Below are positions 9,133 through 17,151 of a stretch of 64,000 nucleotides of DNA, in pieces. The stretch's first letter is position 1. Each line of letters opens with the position of its first letter. Both the position numbers and the translations under genes were made by a program. A model generated the notes under the pieces. The model was not told the origin of the DNA. It searched no databases and worked only from the letters and a program-made list of their open reading frames with translations. Source of the DNA: Propioniciclava soli. GTDB taxonomy: Bacteria > Actinomycetota > Actinomycetes > Propionibacteriales > Propionibacteriaceae. The DNA is taken from positions 496,001-560,000 of the forward strand of contig NZ_JACYOT010000001.1 of NCBI RefSeq assembly GCF_014858005.1, in the 5' to 3' direction.

Positions 9133-10077
9133 GTGCTCGACATCCTGACCATCACCGTGCCGCTGTACGCGTGCGTGTTCGTCGGCTACGCCGCGGTGCG
9201 CTGGGGGCCGTTCGGGCGGCGCGACGTGGACACGATCAGCGCGTTCGTGATGAACATCGCCCTGCCGGCGCTGATGTTCAGCTCGCTGAGCGCCCGGCCG
9301 CTGGCCGAGGCGCTGCACCCGACGTATCTGCTGGTGTACGCGCTGGCGAGCCTGGTGACGCTGGTGTTCGGGTACGTGTACTCGCGCCGCGTCGAGCGCA
9401 CCGGGCACGCCGCCGCGGCCTTCGACGCCATGGGCATGGGCGCGGCGAACAGCGGGTTCATCGGGTTTCCGCTGTTCAGCTTGTTGCTGCCCGGGCTGGC
9501 CGGGCCCATCTTTGGGATGAACGTGTTGGTGGAGTCGCTGCTGACACTTCCCTTGGTGTTCTTCTGGGCGGGCCTTTCGGATTCGGCGGGGTCGTCGTTG
9601 GGGACGCAGGTGCGCGCCGCGGTCGTCCGGATGGCGAAGATGCCCGTGATGATCGCGCTGGTGGCGGGCATGGTGGTGTCGCTGCTGGGGTGGCACCTGC
9701 CGGAGGTGCTGGCCACGTCGCTGGACCTGTTCGGCCGCGCCAGCACGGCGTTGGCGCTGTTCGGCGTCGGCGGCATGCTCGTGGGCATCCGCGTGCGCGG
9801 CCAGGTGCGCCGCATCGTGGTGGTGACGGCGGGCAAGTTGCTGGTGATGCCGGGCGTGGCGTTCCTGTTCGTGTGGGTGCTGGGGTGGACGCCCCTGCCC
9901 CCGCTGGGCGACGATCTGGCGCTGGCCGCCGTGGTCGGCGCGGGGTTGCCGACGTTCACGAGCTCGGTGATCTTCGCGGCGACGTTCGGGGAGAAGGACG
10001 TGCCGCCCGCGGTGATGCTGCTCACCACGCTGGGGTCGTTCGTGACGGTGACCGGGTTGCTGGTGCTGCTGGGCTGA
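9133..10077 (+). CDS. AEC-family (auxin efflux carrier-like) permease
   Basis: Integral membrane transporter of 314 aa with about ten hydrophobic segments in the two-repeat AEC/bile-acid-transporter fold. Family hallmarks are the early PLYACVFVGYAAVRWG segment, the NIALPALMF motif and the late GAGLPTFTSSVIFA segment. The GTG start is preceded by GGAGAG; frames further upstream have no better start. Substrates of this family vary (malate, other carboxylates, glutathione-like compounds) and cannot be assigned here. Divergent from treY. Confidence 0.85.
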   Translation: MLDILTITVPLYACVFVGYAAVRWGPFGRRDVDTISAFVMNIALPALMFSSLSARPLAEALHPTYLLVYALASLVTLVFGYVYSRRVERTGHAAAAFDAMGMGAANSGFIGFPLFSLLLPGLAGPIFGMNVLVESLLTLPLVFFWAGLSDSAGSSLGTQVRAAVVRMAKMPVMIALVAGMVVSLLGWHLPEVLATSLDLFGRASTALALFGVGGMLVGIRVRGQVRRIVVVTAGKLLVMPGVAFLFVWVLGWTPLPPLGDDLALAAVVGAGLPTFTSSVIFAATFGEKDVPPAVMLLTTLGSFVTVTGLLVLLG

Positions 10078-10101
10078 GCGCTGGTGGCTAGGTTGTGGTT
10101 C

Positions 10102-10926
10102 ATGGACGACGGGGTGCGGGGCGCGCGGGTGCTGGTGACCGGTGCGGCGCAGGGCATGGGCCGGATGTACGTGGAGCGGGCGCTGGCCGAGGGCGCTGCG
10201 GCGGTGCACGCGTGGGACGCGGACGCCGCGCGCTTGGGCGAGCTGGCGGGGCTGTTTGCCCGGTATCCGGGGGTGCTGACCTCGGCCACGGTGGTCGACA
10301 TCGCGTATGCCGACGCGGTGGCTGACGCGTTCGCCGGGCTGCCCGCCGAGGGCGTCGATGTGCTGATGAACAACGCGGGCATCGTGCGCGGGAACGACCT
10401 TTTCTGGGAGACCGAGGTGGCCGACCTGGCCGCGACCATCGCCGTGAACGTGATGGGGGCGTTGCTGGTGACCCGCGCGGTGCTGCCGGGGATGGTGGAG
10501 CGCCGGCGTCCGGCCCGGGTGGTGACCATTGCGTCCGCCGCCGCGCTGACGCCGAACCCGCGCATGGCGGCCTATGCGGCGTCGAAGGCCGGAGTGGCGT
10601 CGTGGAGCGAGTCGGTGCGCGTGGAGCTGGAGCGGGCGGGGCACGGGCACGTGACGGTGACCACCGTGTACCCCAGCTACGTCTCGACGGGGATGTTCGC
10701 CGGCGCCCGGGGGCCGCTGCTGACGCCTGTGGTTGAACCCGAGGTGGTCGTGGACGCCGTGTGGCGCGCCATGCTCGCCGGGCGGCCCACGGTGATGGTG
10801 CCGAGCTCCGTGCGGACGGCCAAGGTGCTGCGCGGTCTGCTGCCTGCGCGTGCGTACGACCTTGTGGCGGGGCGGTTGTTCCGGGTGTACGGCTCCATGG
10901 ACGCCTTCACCGGCAGACCCGAATAG
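10102..10926 (+). CDS. Short-chain dehydrogenase/reductase (SDR)
   Basis: NAD(P)-dependent oxidoreductase of 274 aa with the classical SDR motifs: TGAAQGMGR (cofactor binding), NNAG, the catalytic Ser in the ASAAAL strand, and YAASK (YxxxK). A C-terminal extension of about 40 residues includes a hydrophobic stretch. The substrate is unknown. An in-frame GTG lies 18 bases upstream and could be the start; neither has a strong ribosome binding site. It is the last core gene before the tRNA boundary. Confidence 0.87.
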   Translation: MDDGVRGARVLVTGAAQGMGRMYVERALAEGAAAVHAWDADAARLGELAGLFARYPGVLTSATVVDIAYADAVADAFAGLPAEGVDVLMNNAGIVRGNDLFWETEVADLAATIAVNVMGALLVTRAVLPGMVERRRPARVVTIASAAALTPNPRMAAYAASKAGVASWSESVRVELERAGHGHVTVTTVYPSYVSTGMFAGARGPLLTPVVEPEVVVDAVWRAMLAGRPTVMVPSSVRTAKVLRGLLPARAYDLVAGRLFRVYGSMDAFTGRPE

Positions 10927-10978
10927 GTGGCCGCGTAGGGCCCGTGCTAGGCTGTCGGGGCTGCCCCGATGGGGCTGC

Positions 10979-11061
10979 GCGCGAGTGGCGGAATGGCAGA
11001 CGCGCACGGTTCAGGTCCGTGTGTCCGAAAGGACGTGGAGGTTCAACTCCTCTCTCGCGCA
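10979..11061 (+). tRNA. tRNA-Leu, anticodon CAG
   Basis: Full cloverleaf of 83 nt: acceptor GCGCGAG pairs with CTCGCGC, the anticodon stem CACGG/CCGTG encloses loop TTCAGGT (anticodon CAG), a long variable arm marks a class II tRNA, and the T-arm has loop TTCAACT. The discriminator is A; CCA is not encoded. A TAGGCT -10-like box lies just upstream (near 10,950). An integrase gene starts 240 bp downstream, so the 3' end of this tRNA is the likely attachment site of the element. Confidence 0.95.
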
Positions 11062-11167
11062 CAATGATGTATGGTCCCCTGACTACATCAAATACCCTCT
11101 GACAAGGACTTCGGTCCTTCTCAGTTGTGGACTCCCATGGACACGGATGGCCTTCAGAGGCCTCCCA

Positions 11168-11227
11168 TTCCCCACGTATTCCCCACGGTTCCCCACGTAT
11201 TCCCCACGACATCCCGGGCGTGGGGAA
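11168..11227 (+). repeat. Phased direct repeats TTCCCCACG upstream of integrase
   Basis: Four copies of TTCCCCACG start at 11,168, 11,179, 11,189 and 11,200, that is every 10-11 bases, about one helical turn. An exact inverted copy, CGTGGGGAA, follows at 11,219. The array lies between the tRNA-Leu attachment region and the integrase start at 11,301. This is the place and spacing expected of arm-type integrase or excisionase binding sites; that role is inference. Confidence 0.6.
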
Positions 11228-11300
11228 CGTCGTCGGCGCCGCCCAGTGTCCACCCGACCGTCCTTCGGCCCGTTACGGAGTGTGACGGGAGGGGCGCACC

Positions 11301-12432
11301 ATGGGTAGACCACGGGCCAAGGCCAAGCGTGGCTTCGGTGAGGTCGGCCAGCTGCCGAGCGGACGGTACCGGGCGCGCTACACCGGCCCCGACGGCGGCC
11401 GGCACAGCGCCCCGATCACCTTCGTCGCCCGGATCGACGCCGAAGGGTGGCTGGTCGACCAGGAACGGATGATCAGTCGCGGCGAGTGGGAGCCGCCGGC
11501 CCGTCAGGTCAGGGAGGTTCACGAGGCACCCCTGTTGCTGGGTGAGTACGCCGCCACTGTGGTGGCCCGCCGCCGGATTCGGCCGGGCACGGCGGCGCTG
11601 TACGCGAAATTGCTCCGGTTGACCATCCTTCCGGCGTTCGCCAAGCGGCCCCTGAGTGAGATCACTGCTGCGGAGATCTCCACCTGGTACGCCGGGATGC
11701 GGACGACGCCCACCCAACAGGCCAACGCCTACGGGCTGCTGAAGTCGATCTTCAAGGAGGCCGTCGAGGAGCGGCTCGTCGAGGTGAGCCCCTGCCGGGT
11801 GAAGGCGGGAACCCAGAAGGAACGCGCACGCGAGATCGAGGTGCTCACGGTCGACCAGCTCAACCGCTACCTGGCTGCCGTGCCTGAGGCGCGGCGGGTT
11901 CCGCTGTTGCTGGCAGGATGGTGCGGTCTGCGTTCCGGCGAGGTGCGCGGGCTCCGCGTGCGCGACCTGGATCTGGACCTCGGCTTGGTGCATGTCCGTC
12001 AGGCCGTGGTGCGACTCAAGGGGCAGCTCCTGATCGGCCCACCCAAGACGGACGCCGGGGTCAGATCGGTGTCCATCCCCCCCCCACCTACTACCGGCGT
12101 TGCGGGCCTGGGCGGCGCGACAGCCGGTGCGCGAGCGGGAGGCGTTGCTGTTCCCGGCTAGGGACGGGCACTCCCCGCTCAACGACAGTGTCCTGCGGGT
12201 CGCCCACAACAAGGGCAAGGCGGCCATCCGCATGCCCGGCTTGACGGTCCATGGGCTACGCCACACGAGTGCGACGCTGGCAGCGCAGTTGGGTGCCACC
12301 TTGGCTGAGCTTCAGGCGCGGATCGGGCACAGCACGCCGAACATGGCGATGCGCTACCAGCACGTCGCCGCTGAGCGCGACGCCCAGCTGGCCGCCCGCA
12401 TGTCGGCGTTTGCCACTGGTCGCTCAGGTTAG
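11301..12432 (+). pseudogene. Tyrosine site-specific integrase, frameshifted
   Basis: Phage/ICE-type tyrosine recombinase for insertion into the tRNA-Leu. The N-terminal SAM-like core-binding domain and the catalytic Arg in CGLRSGEVRGL are in the frame starting at 11,301. After a run of nine C (12,077-12,085) that frame ends at 12,161. The remaining catalytic motifs, HGLRHTSATL, RIGHST and the Tyr in MRYQHV, continue in the +1 frame to 12,432. Eight C would restore one 376 aa protein reading SIPPHLLPALRAW. No slippery-site structure typical of programmed shifting is evident, so this is a mutation, a phase-variable run or a base-call error. Confidence 0.88.
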
Positions 12433-12832
12433 TCAGTTCGGACACGGCGTCTGACCGTCGTTGCCCGACGATGGCTTCAACACAACCCCTGACCTGCTCT
12501 CGCTCTGGACCTGTGAGGTCGCCGATGTGGTCCTCCAGGTTCACCTTCGTGACGCACTTCCTGCGACGCCACACGATCGGCGTGAGCTCCTGGATGAGAG
12601 GCACCTGGACGCTGTCTCTCCCGCTGATCTCGAAAAACTGACTTGGGCCCGGGGGGTCGCTCCAATCGCACTCGATGAATGGCAAAGGGACGCAGGCCGC
12701 ACCGTTCGCTGCTTGCTCGTCCTGTTCTCCGGCGGCGAGCGTCATTCCCGCGGCCATCTTGTCGATGTAAATGGGCTCGAAGTCCGCGGGATCGACCTGG
12801 ATCCAGGCGTTCGGCAGAAGCCGCTTAGGCAC
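12179..12832 (-). CDS. Hypothetical protein, 3' end antisense to integrase
   Basis: Frame of 217 codons starting at a GTG (PKRLLPNAWIQVDPADFEP). The first 130 or so residues look like real protein sequence, but the last 80 are Arg/Pro/Cys-rich and run antisense to the integrase 3' end, so the gene was probably truncated or fused there. Upstream the frame is open back to a TGA close behind the previous gene, without another start codon. No domain recognised. Confidence 0.35.
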   Translation of the reverse strand: MPKRLLPNAWIQVDPADFEPIYIDKMAAGMTLAAGEQDEQAANGAACVPLPFIECDWSDPPGPSQFFEISGRDSVQVPLIQELTPIVWRRRKCVTKVNLEDHIGDLTGPEREQVRGCVEAIVGQRRSDAVSELTNLSDQWQTPTCGRPAGRRAQRRRAGSASPCSACCARSAPEAQPRWHPTALPASHSCGVAHGPSSRACGWPPCPCCGRPAGHCR

Positions 12833-12901
12833 ATCCGCGATCAGGTTAGCGAGACGATAGACAGGTTTCAGATCTGCATCTTCCCGGCGACTTCACCGCG
12901 C

Positions 12902-13510
12902 TCAACGTCCGACAGCCAACTGCCCGACACGCTCCGCCACCCAATCAGAGAAACCCATCGCACCCCTCCCGGGCTCCTGGATACTCAGGCATCCCGCCTC
13001 ATCGAACGAAAGAGTTGTCAGGTGATCGACGAGCGAACTGCCGGAATGCGGCACGTCCGCGCGCACAAACCCGCTCCAAGCCTGGAAGCAGTCGCCATTC
13101 AGAGGAGTTGGTTCTACCGGGTACACGTGGCCGGCGCTCATGGTTGACCCGTAAGCCTTCGATAGGGGCGTCCGGCGCCTTTGAAATACTCGGAGTGCTC
13201 TCATGGTGTAGACGCTCCACGTCCCGTCGCCATTCAGGAACAGGCTGATAACTGGCGCGATGGCCCACGCTCTCCCCGTCTCCTCGAATCTCTCCGTCTT
13301 GGAGCCGATGCTGGGTTCCAAAATTCGACCCACGGGCACTGGTTCCACTCCCGCACGGAGCAGGTAGGACACTGCTTCCCGCCCGACCTCTATGAGTGCT
13401 TGGTCGGCCCCCGACACCAACCGCGCTGCCAGAGCGCGCGCACCATCGTGTGCGTCCCTCGCCGATCCAACGGCTTGCGCAGATCGGTCAGCCTTGCTCG
13501 CAAAGTCCAT
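12902..13510 (-). CDS. Hypothetical protein, 202 aa
   Basis: Unknown function. The protein has a helical N-terminus (about 1-60) and a mixed part containing WAIAPVISLFLNGDGTWSVYT. No catalytic motif, signal peptide or membrane segment is visible. Codon choice is less GC-biased at third positions than in the surrounding core genes, consistent with accessory DNA. Probably cotranscribed with the frame that starts at 12,832. The opposite strand is also open over much of this stretch, but its translation looks unlike protein. Confidence 0.55.
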   Translation of the reverse strand: MDFASKADRSAQAVGSARDAHDGARALAARLVSGADQALIEVGREAVSYLLRAGVEPVPVGRILEPSIGSKTERFEETGRAWAIAPVISLFLNGDGTWSVYTMRALRVFQRRRTPLSKAYGSTMSAGHVYPVEPTPLNGDCFQAWSGFVRADVPHSGSSLVDHLTTLSFDEAGCLSIQEPGRGAMGFSDWVAERVGQLAVGR

Positions 13511-13705
13511 GGTGCCGAGCTTACGGTCGTGCAGGATCTGAAGTCCGTCGACCTGGTTGTAGGGGTGCAGTGGTAGCCCGGGGGACTGACCGGTGGTGAC
13601 CCTGTCTGCTCCACTCGATCGGTCGCCCGGCGACTGCGTTTCAGGGGGTATGAAGTCTCATTCGGAAGTAGCGCCTCCTTGATCGCCTGGGTCCCACGAC
13701 GCCAG

Positions 13706-13933
13706 CTATGACGCCCGTCGCGCTGGTCGGCGTCCCGTCGAGCTGAACTCGGTCGAGCTCCACTTCGGATAGCGGCTGAACATGGCGTCCACGTCCTCCG
13801 GGTCCAGCCTGAGGATGCGGCCGCACCGGTACACGGGGAGGACGCCCTCGGCGATTCGCCGCCGGATGGTCTTCACGCTCACCCCGATCCGGGCAGCGGC
13901 CGTGGGCAAGGACTCGTAGGTTCGCATGGTCAT
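13706..13933 (-). CDS. Excisionase-like helix-turn-helix protein
   Basis: Small DNA-binding protein of 75 aa. MTMRTYESLPTAAARIGVS continues as an HTH_17/MerR-like winged helix (AARIGVSVKTIRRRIAEG, then VYRCGRILRLDPEDVDAMF), the typical excisionase-family fold. The ATG at 13,933 is preceded by AAGGGA; an ATG six bases downstream is also possible. It lies near the integrase, where a recombination directionality factor is expected, and could also act as a regulator. Confidence 0.75.
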   Translation of the reverse strand: MTMRTYESLPTAAARIGVSVKTIRRRIAEGVLPVYRCGRILRLDPEDVDAMFSRYPKWSSTEFSSTGRRPARRAS

Positions 13934-14319
13934 GGCGCTGTCCCTTTCTGGGCCCAAGTGGGCCTCAAGGGACACAAGACCAGCTCGACGTACTCCTGGC
14001 CGCAGCCCTCGGCTCGCTCTCCGATGACTCCCCAGGTCGCTGCCTGGGCGAGCGGCGAGCAGTCATCCCTTGTGGGAGCGGGGTTGCGCGCACCGCGAGG
14101 CCTTAACGAGACCAAGAGCAAGGCGAGGCCGTTCTTGTGCCGGATGGCTGGCCCGGTGACCGTGCCCAATAACCGCCGTGTCGCTGGGCACGGACTCACG
14201 CCAACGTCACGCCTTGTGGATTAGGAGTTAGGCCGTTCGCGCCAAGGAGCTGGCGACTCCCGTAACCCAACTCGACCAGAGGGCTTCGCGTTCGATCACC
14301 CGACGGCCACCGCCGCCGG
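13934..14319. other. Intergenic stretch between excisionase and regulator
   Basis: About 386 bp without a convincing gene. A minus-strand frame from 14,199 to 13,930 ends in an ATGA overlap with the excisionase start, but its translation has no recognisable feature. The promoter of the excisionase gene should lie here; I see no clear -35/-10 pair. No inverted repeat stands out. Confidence 0.4.
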
Positions 14320-14667
14320 TCAACCCGTCACGGTCGGAGGCTCACCGGAGGGTGTGGTGGCTTGGATGAGGGCCCGCAGGTCGGCGTGAAGGTTCGCGTG
14401 GTTGAGCGTCCAGTGCGTTCGCCGGCGGCGACGCTCGTCGCGGGGAACGTCGCCGGTGACGTAGCCGTGGTCTTCGAGCTCGTTGAGGTTGCGCGCGATC
14501 GTGGTACCCGCGACCCCCTCACCGAGCGCTGCGATGAGCTCCGGTGTGCTGAGGCAACCCCCGTGTTCGGCCAGCGCCACGGCGATCGCGAGTTTGACGC
14601 GGTTCATGCCCATGCCGACCAACGCGTCCAACCCGACGGGGAGCGGGGCGTCGGAGTAGGCAGGCAC
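14320..14667 (-). CDS. Winged-helix transcriptional regulator
   Basis: A 115 aa protein with a MarR/ArsR-type winged helix: VKLAIAVALAEHGGCLSTPE, then a recognition-helix region GTTIARNLNELEDHGYVTGD and a basic wing DERRRRRTHWTL. It starts at a GTG (14,667), with no strong ribosome binding site. It reads away from a near-perfect palindrome at 14,720-14,744, which suggests that it controls itself and the divergent transfer operon. Confidence 0.75.
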   Translation of the reverse strand: MPAYSDAPLPVGLDALVGMGMNRVKLAIAVALAEHGGCLSTPELIAALGEGVAGTTIARNLNELEDHGYVTGDVPRDERRRRRTHWTLNHANLHADLRALIQATTPSGEPPTVTG

Positions 14668-14719
14668 GCGCCCATTGTTTCAGTGGTCCGCGGCAAGGGG
14701 AGACGAGACACGATGAGCA

Positions 14720-14754
14720 ATCTATACCGCTAAACGGTGTAGATGTGCTAGCGT
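14720..14754. promoter_or_regulatory. Palindromic operator with adjacent -10-like box
   Basis: ATCTATACCG, five bases (CTAAA), then CGGTGTAGAT: two 10-base arms that match as an inverted repeat at nine of ten positions. A TAGCGT hexamer at 14,749-14,754 could be the -10 box of a plus-strand promoter. It lies between the minus-strand winged-helix gene and the plus-strand operon that begins with the lipoprotein. Binding by that regulator is inference from position. Confidence 0.55.
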
Positions 14755-14853
14755 GACACGCAGAGGGACGAAGCTCGAAATCCGCAGGATCGCCGAAATC
14801 CATGCTTAGCCTTCCCGTACAAGGTCCACCCCCTGGAGAGCTTGGAGCCAGCG

Positions 14854-15009
14854 ATGGCCGCTTCTGACAATGGCCGTACCCGCGACTACGCGGAACCGGC
14901 GCCACGAGCGCCAGACGCACCCGGGAGCTTCGGTGCTGCCGCCGTCTGGGAGACAACAACAGACAGCGCATGTCCACGAGGCGCCTCCGCGCCCCGTTAT
15001 GTCCCGTAG
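14854..15009 (+). CDS. Possible small protein, 51 aa
   Basis: ATG preceded by TTGGAG at 7 bases, ending 15 bases before the lipoprotein start. The sequence (MAASDNGRTRDYAEP...) is rich in Ala and Pro with no recognisable feature. It would be the first frame after the 14,720 operator. Codon use is only weakly protein-like, so this may be an untranslated leader. Confidence 0.25.
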   Translation: MAASDNGRTRDYAEPAPRAPDAPGSFGAAAVWETTTDSACPRGASAPRYVP

Positions 15010-15024
15010 GCGAAGGAGGATGGG

Positions 15025-15573
15025 ATGACCCACCTGGGACTGGCCACCAAAGCAATGGGCGCCATCATGGCCGCTGCCCTGATCGGTGGCTGCACAGCCA
15101 CGCCCACCACCAGTCCGACAAGTACGGGCCCGTCGCAATCGCCGTCGCCCACGGTGACGCCGACACCGACCCTCAGCCCCGAAGACCAGAAGCTCGAGGA
15201 CGCGAAGGCGCGGGTCGTCCTGCTGTGGCAGACGCTCGACGGTCTCTTGGTCGACTCGAGCAGGAGCATCAACGAGCTCGACACCCTCGCCTCGGGCGAG
15301 GCCCTGAGCAGCCTGCAGGTGATGTTGACCACAGTCCGTCAGCGGGGGCAGGTGCAGGTCGGGGCCACGAGGATCCCCTCCCAGAGCGCCCTGGCCAAGG
15401 GCGACGGGTGGGTCGTCACCTCTTGCGTCGATCGCAGCGAGGCCATCCTCACGGACAAGGCCGGGCAGCCGGTCACGCCGGCCCCGCAGCCACGGCTCTC
15501 ACACGAGAGCACCGTGCAGCTCGTCGGCGCCAACCTGCAGATCACCAAGGACGAGGTCCTCGGATCATGTTGA
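15025..15573 (+). CDS. Putative lipoprotein
   Basis: Secreted protein of 182 aa. The N-terminal signal ends in the lipobox LIGGC (Cys at about residue 23), followed by a Ser/Thr/Pro-rich spacer of about 25 residues and a globular part with two cysteines. The start follows AAGGAGG. The 3' end overlaps the next gene by seven bases. Position at the head of the pilus operon suggests a surface role in the Tad/conjugation machinery; the function is unknown. Confidence 0.75.
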   Translation: MTHLGLATKAMGAIMAAALIGGCTATPTTSPTSTGPSQSPSPTVTPTPTLSPEDQKLEDAKARVVLLWQTLDGLLVDSSRSINELDTLASGEALSSLQVMLTTVRQRGQVQVGATRIPSQSALAKGDGWVVTSCVDRSEAILTDKAGQPVTPAPQPRLSHESTVQLVGANLQITKDEVLGSC

Positions 15574-16474
15574 CCAGGCTCCTCGCGGCGCTCGCGCTCT
15601 GCGTGGCTCTGGCGACAACGTCGCTGACGGGGACCCCTGCCTACGCGGACGCCGGCTGCGAAGGGGCGAGCTGGGGAGTTGCCTGTGGGGTCGGCGTCCC
15701 CGGTTACGGTGGCTCCGGCGGCGCAGCTCCGCTGAAGCACACCGGCTCCGGCAGAAGCGACCCCGTCGCCTGCGTGACGCAGGAAATGCCTCCCCGCGAA
15801 GTCCCCTGTTCGAACCCGGAGCTAGGGACTTGGAGCAACGCCCGAGCCTGCTACATCAAGGCCGAGTCGCCGCCGCCCCGCTGACGGACGCGGTGTGGAG
15901 CGGAAACACGACGGGATCGATCTACCGGTGCTCGGGTTCCGGCATCTGGTCTGGCCCGGGCTCCTACCTCTTCTGGGCCGATACCGCTCCTGGTGTGATC
16001 CCGGACCCCAGAGTGCTGGCCCAGCAGGCGGTCACCCAGATGCGCCTTCGCGCGGTCACGATCGGGATGGCGCCGGAGCCCTCGCCGGGTTCTGTGGGCC
16101 TCGTCGGGCTGCCGATCTGGTTGTGGGTGGCCTCACCGGACGCAAGCACGTGGGGGCCGAACACGAAGACCGCGTCCGCGGGCGGCTACTCCGTCACCGC
16201 GACCGGCAAGGTCACCCAGGTGGTCTGGAGCATGGGCGACGGCGGGACCGTCGCGTGCACGTCCACGGGCACCTCGTACAAGGACTCGTTCGGGATGTCG
16301 GCGTCGCCGGATTGCGGTTACCGCTACACGAAGCAGGGCACCTATACGGTCACCGCGACGAGCTACTGGACCATCAACTGGTCCGGGATCGGCGCGTCCG
16401 GTGTCATCAACCAGACCTACACGAGCTCGGTCGTTGTCACGATCGGCGAACTCCAGACCGTGGTGAAGGGATGA
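15567..16474 (+). pseudogene. Secreted PKD-like protein, frameshifted
   Basis: The first frame (15,567-15,884) gives a signal peptide cleaved around AYADA and a Cys-containing mature start. It ends at a TGA just after a run of four C (15,876-15,879). One more C would continue through SPPPPLTDAVWSGNTTGS into the frame that runs to 16,474, which encodes a PKD-like beta domain (VWSMGDGG, CGYRYTKQGTYTVTATSYW). The restored protein is 302 aa. Proteins of this kind recur beside SAF-domain and TadZ-like genes in actinobacterial elements. The lesion may be real or a homopolymer error. Confidence 0.7.
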
Positions 16475-16478
16475 CGAC

Positions 16479-17147
16479 GTGAGGACACCGACCTTGGCGC
16501 CGACGACGGCGACGACCACGACCCCTCCGGCGCCTGCGGCGTTGGGTCCCGTGAAGACCCGGCGGCGTCCGGTGCTGATCATCGCGTCCGTGGCGGCGCT
16601 CCTGCTGTCGGCACTGGGCGGCGTGTGGCTGTGGACGGCGGCAACCTCGTCGGTCGAGGTCGTGGTGGCGAAGGCGGCCGTCCCTCGTGGCGCGGTGATC
16701 GCCGCCGGTGATCTGATGGTCGCGCGGGTGTCGCTCGATCCGGCGATCGCCTCGATCCCGGCCAGCGAGGTGTTGACGGTGGTGGGACAGCGGGCGGCGC
16801 TCGACATCTCGGCCGGCGGGCTGCTCACCCCGGACGCCATCGCCCCCGAGACCGTCCCGGCCAAGGGCGAGACCGTCGTCGGCCTGTCCCTGGTGGACGG
16901 GATGCTGCCCGCCATTCCCTTGAAGACCGGCGACGACGTGCGGGTGGTGCAGACGCCCGGCGCGCAGGGCCAGGTCGGCGACGTCTCGCCTGTGACCATC
17001 GCGGCCAAGGTCGTCGCGGTCACGCGCTCGCAGGACGGCCAGTTCGCCCTGGTTGACCTGCTGGTGAGCGCGGACGCCGCGCCCGATCTGGCAGCCCGGG
17101 CCGCGACCGGCAAGGTCGCCGTGGTGCTCGACTCCCGGGAACGGTGA
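16479..17147 (+). CDS. SAF-domain protein (CpaB/RcpC-like pilus assembly)
   Basis: Membrane protein of 222 aa: a Thr/Pro-rich cytoplasmic start, one membrane helix (about 31-52), and an SAF domain (VVVAKAAVPRGAVIAAGDL and so on) on the outside. In Tad systems CpaB/RcpC proteins sit around the secretin or cell-wall exit site. The GTG start follows AAGGG. It is the first intact gene of a run of ten that mostly overlap or abut. Confidence 0.8.
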   Translation: MRTPTLAPTTATTTTPPAPAALGPVKTRRRPVLIIASVAALLLSALGGVWLWTAATSSVEVVVAKAAVPRGAVIAAGDLMVARVSLDPAIASIPASEVLTVVGQRAALDISAGGLLTPDAIAPETVPAKGETVVGLSLVDGMLPAIPLKTGDDVRVVQTPGAQGQVGDVSPVTIAAKVVAVTRSQDGQFALVDLLVSADAAPDLAARAATGKVAVVLDSRER

Positions 17148-17151
17148 CGCC

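Noticed and set aside
11040-11075. Second copy of the tRNA-Leu 3' end as right attachment site
   Set aside because: I searched by eye and found no matching repeat elsewhere in the window; the right end must lie outside if it exists.
12461-13147. Plus-strand 228-codon frame
   Set aside because: It lies opposite the 202 aa and 217 aa minus-strand frames, which read more like protein; no ribosome binding site or motif.
13930-14199. Minus-strand 89-codon frame overlapping the excisionase start by ATGA
   Set aside because: The overlap is suggestive, but the translation has no recognisable element and the start is unsupported.
15567-16474. Programmed frameshift in the secreted PKD-like gene
   Set aside because: Only a four-C run is present, with no classical slippery heptamer or downstream structure I could identify; a one-base loss is simpler.
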